Positions 41,542 through 50,634 of a stretch of 64,000 nt of DNA are shown here, in pieces. The notes beneath the pieces were generated by a model. It saw only the letters and a list, made by a program, of their open reading frames with translations, was not told the DNA's origin and ran no database searches. The stretch is taken from assembly GCF_946478805.1 (NCBI RefSeq), contig NZ_CAMLDC010000012.1:1-64000 (forward strand). Direction: 5' to 3'. The translations under genes and the position numbers were made by a program. Position 1 is the stretch's first letter. Each line of letters starts with the position of its first letter. This stretch comes from an uncultured Fluviicola sp. GTDB lineage: Bacteria > Bacteroidota > Bacteroidia > Flavobacteriales > Crocinitomicaceae.

Positions 41542-43146
41542 TTACAAATTCGCAAAGAAATCATTCCCTTTATCGTCCGTAATGATAAACGCCGGGAAAT
41601 CCTTGATCGTAATCTTTCTCACTGCTTCCATTCCCATCTCTTCGAAGTCTACCACTTCAACGGAAAGAATGTTCTCTTTCGCCAGGATTGCTGCAGGGCC
41701 ACCGATGGAACCCAAATAGAATCCGCCGTATTTGTTACACGCATTCGTTACGTCTTTCGAACGGTTTCCTTTTGCCAGCATGATCATACTTCCTCCCATA
41801 CTTTGGAACAGGTCCACGTAGGAATCCATACGACCCGCCGTAGTTGGTCCGAAACTTCCTGAAGCCATTCCTTGCGGAGTTTTTGCAGGACCTGCGTAGT
41901 AAACCGGGTGATTCTTGAAATAATCCGGCATTGGTTCACCTGCATCCAGCATTTCCTTGATGCGTGCATGAGCTGCGTCGCGGGCAACGATCAGGGTACC
42001 GTTCAGTTTCAAACGCGTTTTGATCGGGTATTTAGACAATTCAGCCAGTACTTCAGCCATTGGCCGATCCAAGTCAATTGAAACCGGTGGCTCCCAATGC
42101 GGAGGAATCTCCGGCAACAAACGACGCGGATTTTTCTCCAATTGCTCCACGAACAATCCGTCTTTGGTGATTTTCGCCTTGATATTGCGGTCTGCCGAAC
42201 AGGAAACTCCCAATCCAACCGGACAAGAAGCAGCATGACGTGGCAAACGGATCACACGCACATCGTGCGTAAAGTATTTCCCTCCGAATTGAGCTCCGAT
42301 CGTACTTTCCTGGCAAATTTTATTGATGCGTTTTTCCCACTCGATATCACGGAAAGCCTGGCCTCCCATGTTTCCTTCCGTAGGTAAATGATCGTAATAA
42401 CCCGCAGAAGCTTTCTTCACTGCTGCCAAATTCGCTTCAGCGGAAGTACCACCCACTACGAACGCCAAATGGTATGGCGGACAAGCGGAAGTTCCCAGGT
42501 CTTTTATTTTCTCTTTGATGAATTCCTCCAATGAAGCATCATTCAATAAGGACTTTGTTTTCTGGTACAAGAAGGTTTTATTGGCTGAACCTCCACCCTT
42601 TGCCAAAAACAGGAATTCGTATTTCGAACCCTGATTCGCGTAAATGTCGATTTGAGCAGGAAGATTGGAACCCGAGTTCTTCTCTTCGAACATGTCTAAA
42701 GCCACGATCTGGGAATAGCGCAAATTCTTCTCCTGGTACGTATTGTAAATTCCTTTGGAAAGGTATTCCGCATCATTTGCCCCCGTGTAAACATCTTCCC
42801 CTTTTTTACCCACCACGATAGCCGTTCCGGTATCCTGACAAGATGGAAGCTGGCCTTCTGCCGCAATCGTTGCGTTTTGCAACAAGTTGTAAGCTACAAA
42901 ACGGTCGTTATCCGTTGCTTCCGGATCATCCAAAATGGCACGTAATTTCTCCAAGTGAGAAGTCCGTAAGTAGAACGATACATCACTCAATGCCTCCTGT
43001 GCCAAGAACTCCAATCCTTTCGGGTCGATGTTCAACACTTCCCGGTTCCCGATTTTATCAACGGTTACATAGTCGGAAGAAACTTTGCGGTATTCAGTCG
43101 TATCTTTTTGGATCGGATACGGTTCCTGGTAAAAAAAGTCAGCCAT
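41542..43146 (-). CDS. fumA: Fumarate hydratase, class I (4Fe-4S)
   Basis: A 534-aa protein with the fused alpha and beta domains of class I fumarase (E. coli FumA is 548 aa). Cluster ligands are probably Cys103 ([10 protein letters not shown]), Cys222 (GTSACPPYH) and Cys316 ([11 protein letters not shown]). The beta domain has [29 protein letters not shown] and [12 protein letters not shown]. It interconverts fumarate and malate in the TCA cycle in the cytosol and is oxygen-sensitive. It is a monocistronic chromosomal gene, bounded on the upstream side by a large inverted repeat. Confidence 0.95.
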   Translation of the reverse strand: MADFFYQEPYPIQKDTTEYRKVSSDYVTVDKIGNREVLNIDPKGLEFLAQEALSDVSFYLRTSHLEKLRAILDDPEATDNDRFVAYNLLQNATIAAEGQLPSCQDTGTAIVVGKKGEDVYTGANDAEYLSKGIYNTYQEKNLRYSQIVALDMFEEKNSGSNLPAQIDIYANQGSKYEFLFLAKGGGSANKTFLYQKTKSLLNDASLEEFIKEKIKDLGTSACPPYHLAFVVGGTSAEANLAAVKKASAGYYDHLPTEGNMGGQAFRDIEWEKRINKICQESTIGAQFGGKYFTHDVRVIRLPRHAASCPVGLGVSCSADRNIKAKITKDGLFVEQLEKNPRRLLPEIPPHWEPPVSIDLDRPMAEVLAELSKYPIKTRLKLNGTLIVARDAAHARIKEMLDAGEPMPDYFKNHPVYYAGPAKTPQGMASGSFGPTTAGRMDSYVDLFQSMGGSMIMLAKGNRSKDVTNACNKYGGFYLGSIGGPAAILAKENILSVEVVDFEEMGMEAVRKITIKDFPAFIITDDKGNDFFANL

Positions 43147-43240
43147 AATTTTCGTTATTCAAGTGCAAAATTAATGAAAAAGCGTTTTTCTTAACTGAAA
43201 GAGGCAATTAAGAATAAAGATAAATAGCAATCGGCAAAGT

Positions 43241-43390
43241 CCTCCCCCTCTATCCCCCTCCAAAGGGGGAAGCTCTAATTCCTCTTTCAAGGAAAAGAAT
43301 AATTCTAAAATTGAACAAAACTTCGAAGCTAAGTTCGATTTACTTAGCGAATCCTCAACTCCCCCTTTGGAGGGGGATAAAAGGGGGAGG
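43241..43390. repeat. 150-bp inverted repeat built from ccccctccaaaggggg palindromes
   Basis: The left arm (43241-43271) and right arm (43359-43390) are near-perfect reverse complements. Each contains the palindromic unit ccccctccaaaggggg. The intervening 87 bp are unrelated. Single units occur at 14641-14656 and, in part, at 39088-39103. It lies between fumarase and a histidine kinase, which are divergent. Confidence 0.75.
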
Positions 43391-43457
43391 AAAAGTGAAA
43401 ATAGAATTGAGGACAATTTACCCGACAAAACCCCGTTTTTAATTACATTCGTAACAC

Positions 43458-45020
43458 ATGAATTTATACTCGAACAAACAAACATGGAAAATTGTGCTGC
43501 TTATCGTGGCATTGATAACCGTAGCTGCTTCGCTTTGGGTATCGAATTCAACGGTTCAGAAAGTATCTGACCGCGAGCGTTTGCGGGCAAAACAATGGGC
43601 AGATGCGATCAAGAAAAAAGCGGAACTGGTGGAGTTTACCAACCGGGCATTCCAACAATTGCGCGGGTATGAGCGACGGAAAATCAAATTGTACCTCGAC
43701 GCGATCAAAGAAGTCTCCAAGGTACCGGCCGAAGGAAACTGTTTTCCCGATTATCGCTTTCCCAGCAGTCTCATCGATGAGAACAAAGACATCCCCGTCA
43801 TCCTGGTAGATGACCAGAACCAGATTTCCAGCTATACCAATATTGATTTCGATACGGCTGATCTGCACGCAATATATCCCGGATTGACAAAAAAGGAATT
43901 AAATCGCAAATACGAAGACAGTTTATTGGTCCTGACTACCGTCTGGGAGAAAAAGCATCAACCTTTCCGGATTGAAGTGGTCCAGGGATTGACAATGACT
44001 TCTTTTTACACCGACACCAAACGCACCATCCAACTGGAACGGGAGCGCGATTCCCTGATTTCTGCCTTCAACAATGAATTGATCAACGACTCGAAGCTGA
44101 TTCCCGTGGTTTTAATGGATAAACACAAGGATTCCTTAATTGCGAGCAACTTGCCGAAGAACAAAACTTCTCATAAAAACCTTAAGAAGACATTGCATTC
44201 CTTGGAATTGGTAAATGAGCCGATCAAGATCTCCTTTGGTGGAAATGAAGTGAACCTGCTTTATTTTGACAATTCGGATGAGTTGAAGCAATTGCAATTC
44301 TTCCCCTATATCCAGTTCTTGATAATCGGTCTCTTCATCTTCATCGGCTACTTGCTTTTCAGTACGTTCAGAAAGGCGGAACAAAACCAGGTTTGGGCGG
44401 GAATGGCAAAGGAAACAGCCCACCAGATGGGAACTCCGCTTTCTTCCCTGATGGCTTGGATCCAGTTATTAGAAACACAGGACGTGGACCAAAGCATTAT
44501 TGTTGAAATGCAAAAAGATGTGGAACGTTTGGATACTGTTTCGCAACGCTTTTCAAAGATCGGATCCGAAACACAATTGATTCAAAGCGACATTCGCGTC
44601 ACTATCCAGGGCGTGATGGATTATTTGCGTCCGCGGATTTCACAGAAAGTGGAAATGACCACGCATTTTGAAGACGAGCCTATCTTGGTGAATCACAATA
44701 AATCCCTGATGGAATGGGTGATGGAAAACATTATCCGCAACGCTGTGGATGCCATGGAATCGAAAGGGAAATTGGATGTGACGGTCAAAACCGTTCCTGA
44801 GCGTGTGTACATTGAAATCACCGATACGGGGAAAGGACTGTTACCCAAACAATTCAAATCAATTTTTGAACCGGGTTATACGACCAAGAAACGCGGCTGG
44901 GGATTGGGTCTTTCCTTGGTAAAACGGATCGTAAAGGAATATCACAAAGGAAAAGTATACGTAGTACATTCGGAAATCGGGAAAGGAACCACCATCCGGG
45001 TGAGCTTGCCATTGAAATAA
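43458..45020 (+). CDS. Membrane-bound sensor histidine kinase
   Basis: A 520-aa protein. The first TM helix (IVLLIVALITVAASLWV, about 12-28) and second (FLIIGLFIFIGYLLFSTF, about 288-305) frame a periplasmic sensor of about 255 residues. The kinase core has the phospho-acceptor KETAHQMGTPLSSL (His322), the N box NIIRNAVDAM, DTGKGL, FEPGYTTK and GWGLGLSLVKRI. The AHQMGTPLSSL form is a H-box variant seen in Bacteroidota kinases. No response regulator gene is adjacent, so it is an orphan in this window. The signal is unknown. Confidence 0.9.
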   Translation: MNLYSNKQTWKIVLLIVALITVAASLWVSNSTVQKVSDRERLRAKQWADAIKKKAELVEFTNRAFQQLRGYERRKIKLYLDAIKEVSKVPAEGNCFPDYRFPSSLIDENKDIPVILVDDQNQISSYTNIDFDTADLHAIYPGLTKKELNRKYEDSLLVLTTVWEKKHQPFRIEVVQGLTMTSFYTDTKRTIQLERERDSLISAFNNELINDSKLIPVVLMDKHKDSLIASNLPKNKTSHKNLKKTLHSLELVNEPIKISFGGNEVNLLYFDNSDELKQLQFFPYIQFLIIGLFIFIGYLLFSTFRKAEQNQVWAGMAKETAHQMGTPLSSLMAWIQLLETQDVDQSIIVEMQKDVERLDTVSQRFSKIGSETQLIQSDIRVTIQGVMDYLRPRISQKVEMTTHFEDEPILVNHNKSLMEWVMENIIRNAVDAMESKGKLDVTVKTVPERVYIEITDTGKGLLPKQFKSIFEPGYTTKKRGWGLGLSLVKRIVKEYHKGKVYVVHSEIGKGTTIRVSLPLK

Positions 45021-45028
45021 TTCAAATT

Positions 45029-45165
45029 AACCACGAAGAGCACAAAGCACACAAGGAATATTTTGCTCGTTGGACATTCAAATAATCATTAATCTTCAGT
45101 CTCCGGAAATAAGAGAAATTCCTAATAAAATTTCGTGGTCTTCGTGCGCTTTGTGGTCAAAAAAA
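45029..45165. repeat. Inverted pair of accacgaagagcacaaag repeats
   Basis: A forward copy (accacgaagagcacaaagc, 45031 onward) and an inverted copy (cgtggtcttcgtgcgctttgtggtc, about 45133-45158) face each other between convergent genes. They could form a long stem and act as a transcription barrier. Same family as 40138-40270. Confidence 0.65.
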
Positions 45166-45172
45166 TATGGGA

Positions 45173-46138
45173 TCACACGTTTACATCGATATCCCCGCAT
45201 TTGAAATGTCCTTCCGGGCAAACCTTTCCTCCGTGTAAACCACACGGTCTGCAGGCCAATGCTTCCTTTGTTTCGCGAATCTCACTGTCGTCTGAAAGTG
45301 GCCCGAAACCAAAACGTGGAACGGTTGCACAGAAAAACGCAGTTACAGGAGCATTTACGGCTGTTGCCATGTGTAAAGGCCCGGAATCATTTACAAAACA
45401 ACGGGTAGCTTTTTCAAATAAGGCACAGGATTCCAGGAGATTCAGCTTTCCTGCCAGGTTGTTTTCAGAAGGCAGCTCTGCTGCTTCAAGTACGCGTTGA
45501 CACAAGTCAAAATCAGTTGGCCCACCCACCAGGTAAACAGCACCTTTCCGTTTCAGGTTATTCGCCAATTCGATCCATTTCGCTTCCGGAAGTTGTTTCG
45601 TGAACCAGACAGATGCCGGTGCAAGCGTGTAAAACGGCGGATTGGTATAAGGGGCAACTTTCGCTCGGTCTTCAGCAGATGGAAAAACAGCAGGACGAAC
45701 CAATCTTGCCGCACCATGATGGGCGATGCATTCCAGGTTGCGTTCCACTTCGTGTTTCCCCGTTCCGATTTCATGCTTGATCTTGATATCGTAACAAAAG
45801 GAAAAGGGATTCTTGTCAAAGCCCACTTTGTGTTTTGCCTTTGAAAGGAATGTAATGCTCCCGGAACTTCCGAAGCGCTGAAGATTGATCACCTCATCGT
45901 ACTTCTTTGTTCGGAAAACGCCGATCAACCGGCGCATCTCTTTCCACTTCCCTTCTTTCTTGTTAAAAGAAAACACTTCGTGAATCTCCGGATGATTTTT
46001 TAAAATGGCTTCATTGCCTTTCCGCACCAGGACATCGATCTCTGCTTCGGGATGCAGCCGTTTCAATTCACTCACGACAGGAGTAGCCAGGATGACATCT
46101 CCCAAAAAAGCTGTTTGAATGATTAAAAACCGTTGCAT
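45173..46138 (-). CDS. Glycosyltransferase family 9 (heptosyltransferase-like)
   Basis: From the ATG at 46138 the protein is 321 aa; an ATG at 46162 would add eight residues. The N-terminal Rossmann half has TAFLGDVILATPVVSELKRL and VINLQRFGSSGS. The C-terminal donor-binding half has YLVGGPTDFDLC, CFVNDSGPLHMATAVNAPV and TVPRFGFGPL. The Cys-rich tail (CRPCGLHGGKVCPEGHFKC) is usual in this family. GT9 enzymes add heptose or related sugars to lipopolysaccharide core on the inner face of the membrane. No other LPS gene is adjacent, so the exact sugar is open. Confidence 0.88.
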   Translation of the reverse strand: MQRFLIIQTAFLGDVILATPVVSELKRLHPEAEIDVLVRKGNEAILKNHPEIHEVFSFNKKEGKWKEMRRLIGVFRTKKYDEVINLQRFGSSGSITFLSKAKHKVGFDKNPFSFCYDIKIKHEIGTGKHEVERNLECIAHHGAARLVRPAVFPSAEDRAKVAPYTNPPFYTLAPASVWFTKQLPEAKWIELANNLKRKGAVYLVGGPTDFDLCQRVLEAAELPSENNLAGKLNLLESCALFEKATRCFVNDSGPLHMATAVNAPVTAFFCATVPRFGFGPLSDDSEIRETKEALACRPCGLHGGKVCPEGHFKCGDIDVNV

Positions 46139-46248
46139 GAGGTAAAAGTAATCAAAAAACAAAACGAGTCAGGGTGATTTCTTTTATCAGCAGAGATACC
46201 AAGTCAGTCTTTCATAAGAAGTTTTTTTTGATAATCTGAAAACCTGAT

Positions 46249-46280
46249 TTGGTTACACTATTCTTTATTCATTAACTTTA
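46249..46280 (+). promoter_or_regulatory. Possible Bacteroidota-type promoter of the M1 peptidase gene
   Basis: TTG (46249-46251) and TAACTTTA (46273-46280, compare TAnnTTTG) are separated by 21 bp and lie 19 bp before the ATG at 46299. Spacing and sequence resemble the -33/-7 elements of Bacteroidota, but one mismatch in the -7 box keeps this tentative. Confidence 0.4.
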
Positions 46281-46298
46281 TGTTCTTATTTCCAAACT

Positions 46299-49200
46299 AT
46301 GAAATCGCAGCTACTCCTGGCGTTCCTTTTTTTAGGGTTCATTCATTCGCAATCCTATGCACAATCTTATTGGCAGCAAAAAGTCGATTATACCATCAAC
46401 GTGAAATTGGATGATGTGAACCACAGTTTGAGTGGCTACGAACGTTTCACCTATCAAAACAATTCTCCGCAAACGCTCGATTTCCTCTACATTCACTTGT
46501 GGCCAAATGCATACACAGGCGGGAAAACAGCATTGGGAAAGCAATTATATGAAAGTGGTGAAACGCTCCTCAATTTCGGCAAAGATTCCATCCGCGGAGG
46601 AATTGATTCACTTCATTTTCAAGTCGACGGGCAGGATGTTTCTTTTGCTTTCGACCCGCAAAACCCGGATATTGCAAAGTTGCAATTGAATACGCCATTA
46701 AAACCCGGTGAATCGATAACCGTTACCACACCTTTTCATGTAAAAATTCCTTCGGGAGAGATTTCGCGCCTGGGACATGTAGGACAATCGTATCAAATCA
46801 CACAATGGTATCCGAAACCTGCGGTTTATGACAAGAATGGATGGAATCAAATTCCTTACCTGACACAAGGAGAATTCTATTCGGAATATGGAACTTTTGA
46901 TGTTTCAATCACCCTTCCCAAAAACTATGTAGTTGGAGCAACCGGAGATTTGCAGACAGCAACTGAGATTGCTTTCATGGATGAAAAGGCAAACTATACA
47001 AAGGATAATTTTCAATCGCTCCTGCAAAAAGAGAACCGCAGCAATAAATTTCCCGCTTCCTCTGCCGAATGGAAAACGATCCGTTACACTCAAAAAGATG
47101 TACACGATTTTGCCTGGTTTGCAGATAAGCGTTATGCTGTCCTGAAAGGAGAAGTGGAATTGCCACATTCCAAACGAAAAGTGACGACTTGGGCTTTGTT
47201 CACACCCAAAAATGCCGCTTTGTGGAAACGCGCACCGGAATACATCCACGATGGAACCTATTATTATTCTCTTTGGAACGGTGATTACCCATACAACCAG
47301 GTTACTGCTGTAGACGGAACGATTTCTGCCGGAGGAGGAATGGAATACCCCAATGTAACGGTGATTGGAAATGCCGGTTCGGATACAGAACTGGAAGTGG
47401 TGATCGTTCACGAAGTGGGACACAACTGGTTTTATGGCATCCTGGGAAGCAACGAGCGCGTTCACGGATGGATGGACGAAGGAATGAACACCATGAACGA
47501 AATGCGTTACATGTACACCAAGTATCCGAATAACACGTATTTTTCAAACCAGATCCTGAACGGTAAATTTCACTTCGATCACCTGAGCCATTACGATTCG
47601 GGAGATTTCATTTACCGCATTGTTGCCGGCCTTGGTGAAGATCAACCGATCGAAACACATTCAGCAAGGTTTTCGGATGTCAATTATGGCGCCGTGATGT
47701 ATATGAAAACGGGCTTGGTCTTTAACTATCTCAAACAATACCTGGGCGATTCCTTGTACGACCAATGCATGCAAAGCTATTATAGCGAATGGAGTTTCAG
47801 ACATCCGCAGCCGGAAGACATGCGCGCCACCCTGGAACGCGTTTCAGGAAAAGATTTATCGTGGCTTTTTACCGACTTGATCCAAACTACCAATCACATT
47901 GATTATAAGATCACGAAAGTGAAATCATTCGGAGGAAAAACAACCGTTACCGTAAAAAATGCGGGACAGGTCGACGGACCGATTGAGGTGACCAGTTTTA
48001 TCAAAGGACAAAAAATCCAGACACTTTGGGTCGAAAACGGAGCGAACAAAACGGAAGTGACTTTTGATTCGGAAATGGATGCCGTGCAGATCAACACAAG
48101 CGGAAGAGCTCCTGAAATCAATCAAACAAATAACTACTGGCATCAAAAAGGATTGTTCGGGAAAATAGAACCGCCGCGTTTGCAATTTGCAATCGGAAAG
48201 AACGAACCAACCCGAAGTAACTTGTTCTGGAGCCCGATCCTTGGAGGAAACCAATACGACAAATTCATGCTGGGATTGGCCCTGCACAACTTCAGCATTC
48301 CGAATAACCGCTTTCAGTTTCTTTTGGCTCCGATGTATTCTTTCGGTGGAAAACGAATTTCAGGAATTGCAGAGGCGAGTATCACCTGCTTACCGAAAAA
48401 GAATCTCAAGCTTTCCCGTTTCGGGGTTTCGCTCCGTTCCTTCAAGAACGACACCTTGGGAAGAAACGATGGTTACTATGTGTCAATTTTACCTTATTGG
48501 ACGGCAAAAATCGGAAACCGCATCGGCGGACCGATCAGTCAGAACATCCGTGTGCAGTCTATGTACCGCTTGGACGTCTTCAGGCCGAAACAACGCGAAC
48601 TGGTTGGCGGTTACCTGCAATACGATTTCAATTATACGAAAGCGGACCACATCGTGGATCTGCAAGTCCGCTCAGACTATGCGGCAAATCCCGTGAACAG
48701 CGACAACCTATCGCGTTCATCCATCGCAGCGACCTACAAATACCGCTACATCAAAAACAAGCGTTCACGCTGGGTGGAATTGCGTTTGTTTGCCGGAAAT
48801 TACTGGAATTTCAACATGTACCATTCCGGGAATGTGGCAAACTATGCCTATGCTTTAAGCGGCGCAAGCGGTGGCCAGGATCTCTTCACGGAAGATTATT
48901 TCTTCGGCCGCTCCGCTCAAAGTGGAATCTGGTCGCAACAGCGCCTGGACAACATGGGTGGATTCCGTTCGACAGTCGGGAATGGGAAATCCGGGTATTT
49001 TGGTACAACGACCACTTGGATGACCACCGCCAACTTTTATATGGAAACACCAATCGGTCCGAAGATATTTGGAATCTATGCCGATTTCGGGGTATTCGAC
49101 CAGGCCTACAAATCAAAACCAACTCAGGCGTATGATGTAGGATTGGCGATGCGATTGGGAACTGTTTTCGGGATTTACTTTCCTGTTCTTCAATCGGAAA

Positions 49201-49307
49201 ATATTACCAGTGCCTATCTGACACAGAATTATGCAGAGCGGATCCGGTTCACTGTGAAATTCAATTTGACGAATAAACCGCTTAATTACCTGAAGTTGTT
49301 GCCGTGA
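46299..49307 (+). CDS. Secreted M1-family zinc aminopeptidase-like protein
   Basis: A 1002-aa protein with a signal peptide (MKSQLLLAFLFLGFIHSQSY, cleaved near YAQ). The M1 catalytic core has GGGMEYP (about 345-351, counterpart of the GxMEN motif) and HEVGHNWFYG (His371, Glu372, His375) with the third zinc ligand Glu394 in WMDEGMN. About 600 further residues include an adhesion-like middle and a C-terminal region of alternating aromatic strands that reads like an outer-membrane barrel or barrel-like domain. No type IX sorting tail is visible. It probably trims peptides in the periplasm or at the surface. Confidence 0.88.
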   Translation: MKSQLLLAFLFLGFIHSQSYAQSYWQQKVDYTINVKLDDVNHSLSGYERFTYQNNSPQTLDFLYIHLWPNAYTGGKTALGKQLYESGETLLNFGKDSIRGGIDSLHFQVDGQDVSFAFDPQNPDIAKLQLNTPLKPGESITVTTPFHVKIPSGEISRLGHVGQSYQITQWYPKPAVYDKNGWNQIPYLTQGEFYSEYGTFDVSITLPKNYVVGATGDLQTATEIAFMDEKANYTKDNFQSLLQKENRSNKFPASSAEWKTIRYTQKDVHDFAWFADKRYAVLKGEVELPHSKRKVTTWALFTPKNAALWKRAPEYIHDGTYYYSLWNGDYPYNQVTAVDGTISAGGGMEYPNVTVIGNAGSDTELEVVIVHEVGHNWFYGILGSNERVHGWMDEGMNTMNEMRYMYTKYPNNTYFSNQILNGKFHFDHLSHYDSGDFIYRIVAGLGEDQPIETHSARFSDVNYGAVMYMKTGLVFNYLKQYLGDSLYDQCMQSYYSEWSFRHPQPEDMRATLERVSGKDLSWLFTDLIQTTNHIDYKITKVKSFGGKTTVTVKNAGQVDGPIEVTSFIKGQKIQTLWVENGANKTEVTFDSEMDAVQINTSGRAPEINQTNNYWHQKGLFGKIEPPRLQFAIGKNEPTRSNLFWSPILGGNQYDKFMLGLALHNFSIPNNRFQFLLAPMYSFGGKRISGIAEASITCLPKKNLKLSRFGVSLRSFKNDTLGRNDGYYVSILPYWTAKIGNRIGGPISQNIRVQSMYRLDVFRPKQRELVGGYLQYDFNYTKADHIVDLQVRSDYAANPVNSDNLSRSSIAATYKYRYIKNKRSRWVELRLFAGNYWNFNMYHSGNVANYAYALSGASGGQDLFTEDYFFGRSAQSGIWSQQRLDNMGGFRSTVGNGKSGYFGTTTTWMTTANFYMETPIGPKIFGIYADFGVFDQAYKSKPTQAYDVGLAMRLGTVFGIYFPVLQSENITSAYLTQNYAERIRFTVKFNLTNKPLNYLKLLP

Positions 49308-49523
49308 TTGTTTCCACAGAGGAACACTGAAGAGCACTGAAGTATAAAGTTGATTATGCAGAACAGATCCGTTTGAGTCAACCGAGGCGATTTCATAACA
49401 CATTGATCCCTGAATGTTTACAGATTTTGAATCTTGACATTACGTTTGTAAATCCAGTGTGGAAATATCCTGTCAATCCAATACTTGAATCGTTTTTCCA
49501 AATGTGATTCGTTGGTGTATCAT

Positions 49524-49651
49524 TTACCACAAATGCACGAATTTTTTAGGCTGCCTACCGGTCAGCCTTTTGCGTTCTTAATCGATAAAAGCTCAGATGG
49601 TATTTTGAGTCGACCGGTAGGCGACTCTTTTTATTTGCGCATTTGTGGTAA
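49524..49651. repeat. Inverted repeat of the ttaccacaaatgcrcraat family
   Basis: The 389-bp gap 49308-49696 has no gene. Its centre is an inverted repeat: ttaccacaaatgcacgaattttt with gcctaccggtc on the left, and gaccggtaggcg with atttgcgcatttgtggtaa on the right. The gap also begins with an accacagaggaacactgaagagcac-like repeat (49312-49340). The family recurs at 41327-41455. Confidence 0.7.
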
Positions 49652-49696
49652 AAACAGAAAGTTATTGTGATTACCTTACAAATTCTGCTTCCGTAT

Positions 49697-49900
49697 TCAT
49701 CTATGCCCGTCCGTGGGATGAACCTGCACATTCCTTCCCAAAGTTTTAAAACGCACACCATTCTCTTGCAGAACGGTAATGGTAATATGTCCGGTCTTAC
49801 TCCATTTCAGATCCTGGACCGTTCCGGCTTTTCCTTTGTGAGTTCCGGCTGTGACCAAACATTGATCGCCGTTTTTCAAATTGAGTGATTCTTTTTCCAA
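49697..49900 (-). CDS. Small KOW-domain protein
   Basis: A 67-aa protein with a KOW motif: LKNGDQCLVTAGTHKGKAGT (about 8-27), followed by strands and RNVQVHPTDG. KOW domains bind RNA or ribosomal protein partners (as in L24 and NusG). As a stand-alone small protein its target is unknown. It overlaps the upstream small gene by 25 bp, so the two are coupled. Confidence 0.65.
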   Translation of the reverse strand: MEKESLNLKNGDQCLVTAGTHKGKAGTVQDLKWSKTGHITITVLQENGVRFKTLGRNVQVHPTDGHR

Positions 49901-50085
49901 AGGTTTCCTTCTTTAATTATTTTACAATAATAACATCCACTCCTTTCATTATCCATATTGTACCACTTATGCTCTGCTAAAACTTCTTCACAATCTTTTC
50001 CTTTTGCAGCAAAACCTGCATCGATTAAAAACCATGGAAGTCTTTCCCGAAACCATCTTCTTAAGTGATATGGATGTCTATTCAT
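49876..50085 (-). CDS. Small Cys/His/Trp-containing hypothetical protein
   Basis: A 69-aa protein with NRHPYHLRRWFRERLPWFLI, KGKDCEEVLAEHKWYN and SGCYYCKI. The paired Cys and His residues suggest a small metal-binding fold. I recall similar short proteins in many genomes without a known role. It is the first gene of a two-gene unit with the KOW protein. Confidence 0.6.
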   Translation of the reverse strand: MNRHPYHLRRWFRERLPWFLIDAGFAAKGKDCEEVLAEHKWYNMDNERSGCYYCKIIKEGNLWKKNHSI

Positions 50086-50122
50086 CTTGTACGTTTAACC
50101 TGAATTTAATTAATGATTCAGT

Positions 50123-50551
50123 TTAGCTATTTATCTCATCCATCAAATTTATAGGTTCGGATTTATTCTTCCGCTTTCTCCTCATTTTACTGATGATTAA
50201 AACAACCAAAAATGAAAATAGAAAACTGACGAACCCATCGTAAATCAAATGATTCATGATCACACCGTGAAAGGTTAGATCCGGTGAGAAATAATACAAT
50301 TTATAGGGGAATCCGAGCCGTATGAAAAATTCGACTCCGGGATGAGTTGATTGATAGAAATACTGGATCAGAATGATCATTGACTGAAGACCGATGGCGA
50401 TCAGTCCTGCTAAGACCATTTTTAGAATGATTCCTTTCATAGAAAATTTATAACTTTTGTACACCGGTGGAAGGACTCTTTGTAATTCGAGACCTTCCAA
50501 ACAATTCGTAATCCTTACACCTGGGACAATAATCATTGAGGATTCTTCCAT
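50123..50551 (-). CDS. Two-TM hypothetical membrane protein
   Basis: A 142-aa protein with TM helices GIILKMVLAGLIAIGLQSMIIL (start about 40; 22 residues in total) and GFVSFLFSFLVVLIISKM (about 106-123), and a basic tail RRKRKNKS. No recognised motif. It is 37 bp from the small gene to its left and 83 bp from the ClC gene on its right, all on the minus strand. Confidence 0.55.
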   Translation of the reverse strand: MEESSMIIVPGVRITNCLEGLELQRVLPPVYKSYKFSMKGIILKMVLAGLIAIGLQSMIILIQYFYQSTHPGVEFFIRLGFPYKLYYFSPDLTFHGVIMNHLIYDGFVSFLFSFLVVLIISKMRRKRKNKSEPINLMDEINS

Positions 50552-50634
50552 GTTTCAGCTGTTTTTAGCGAATTAAATGTAGCACTAAATTTGCTTGAAT
50601 GGAACAAATTTCTTTGACCTGAAAAGAACCGGGA

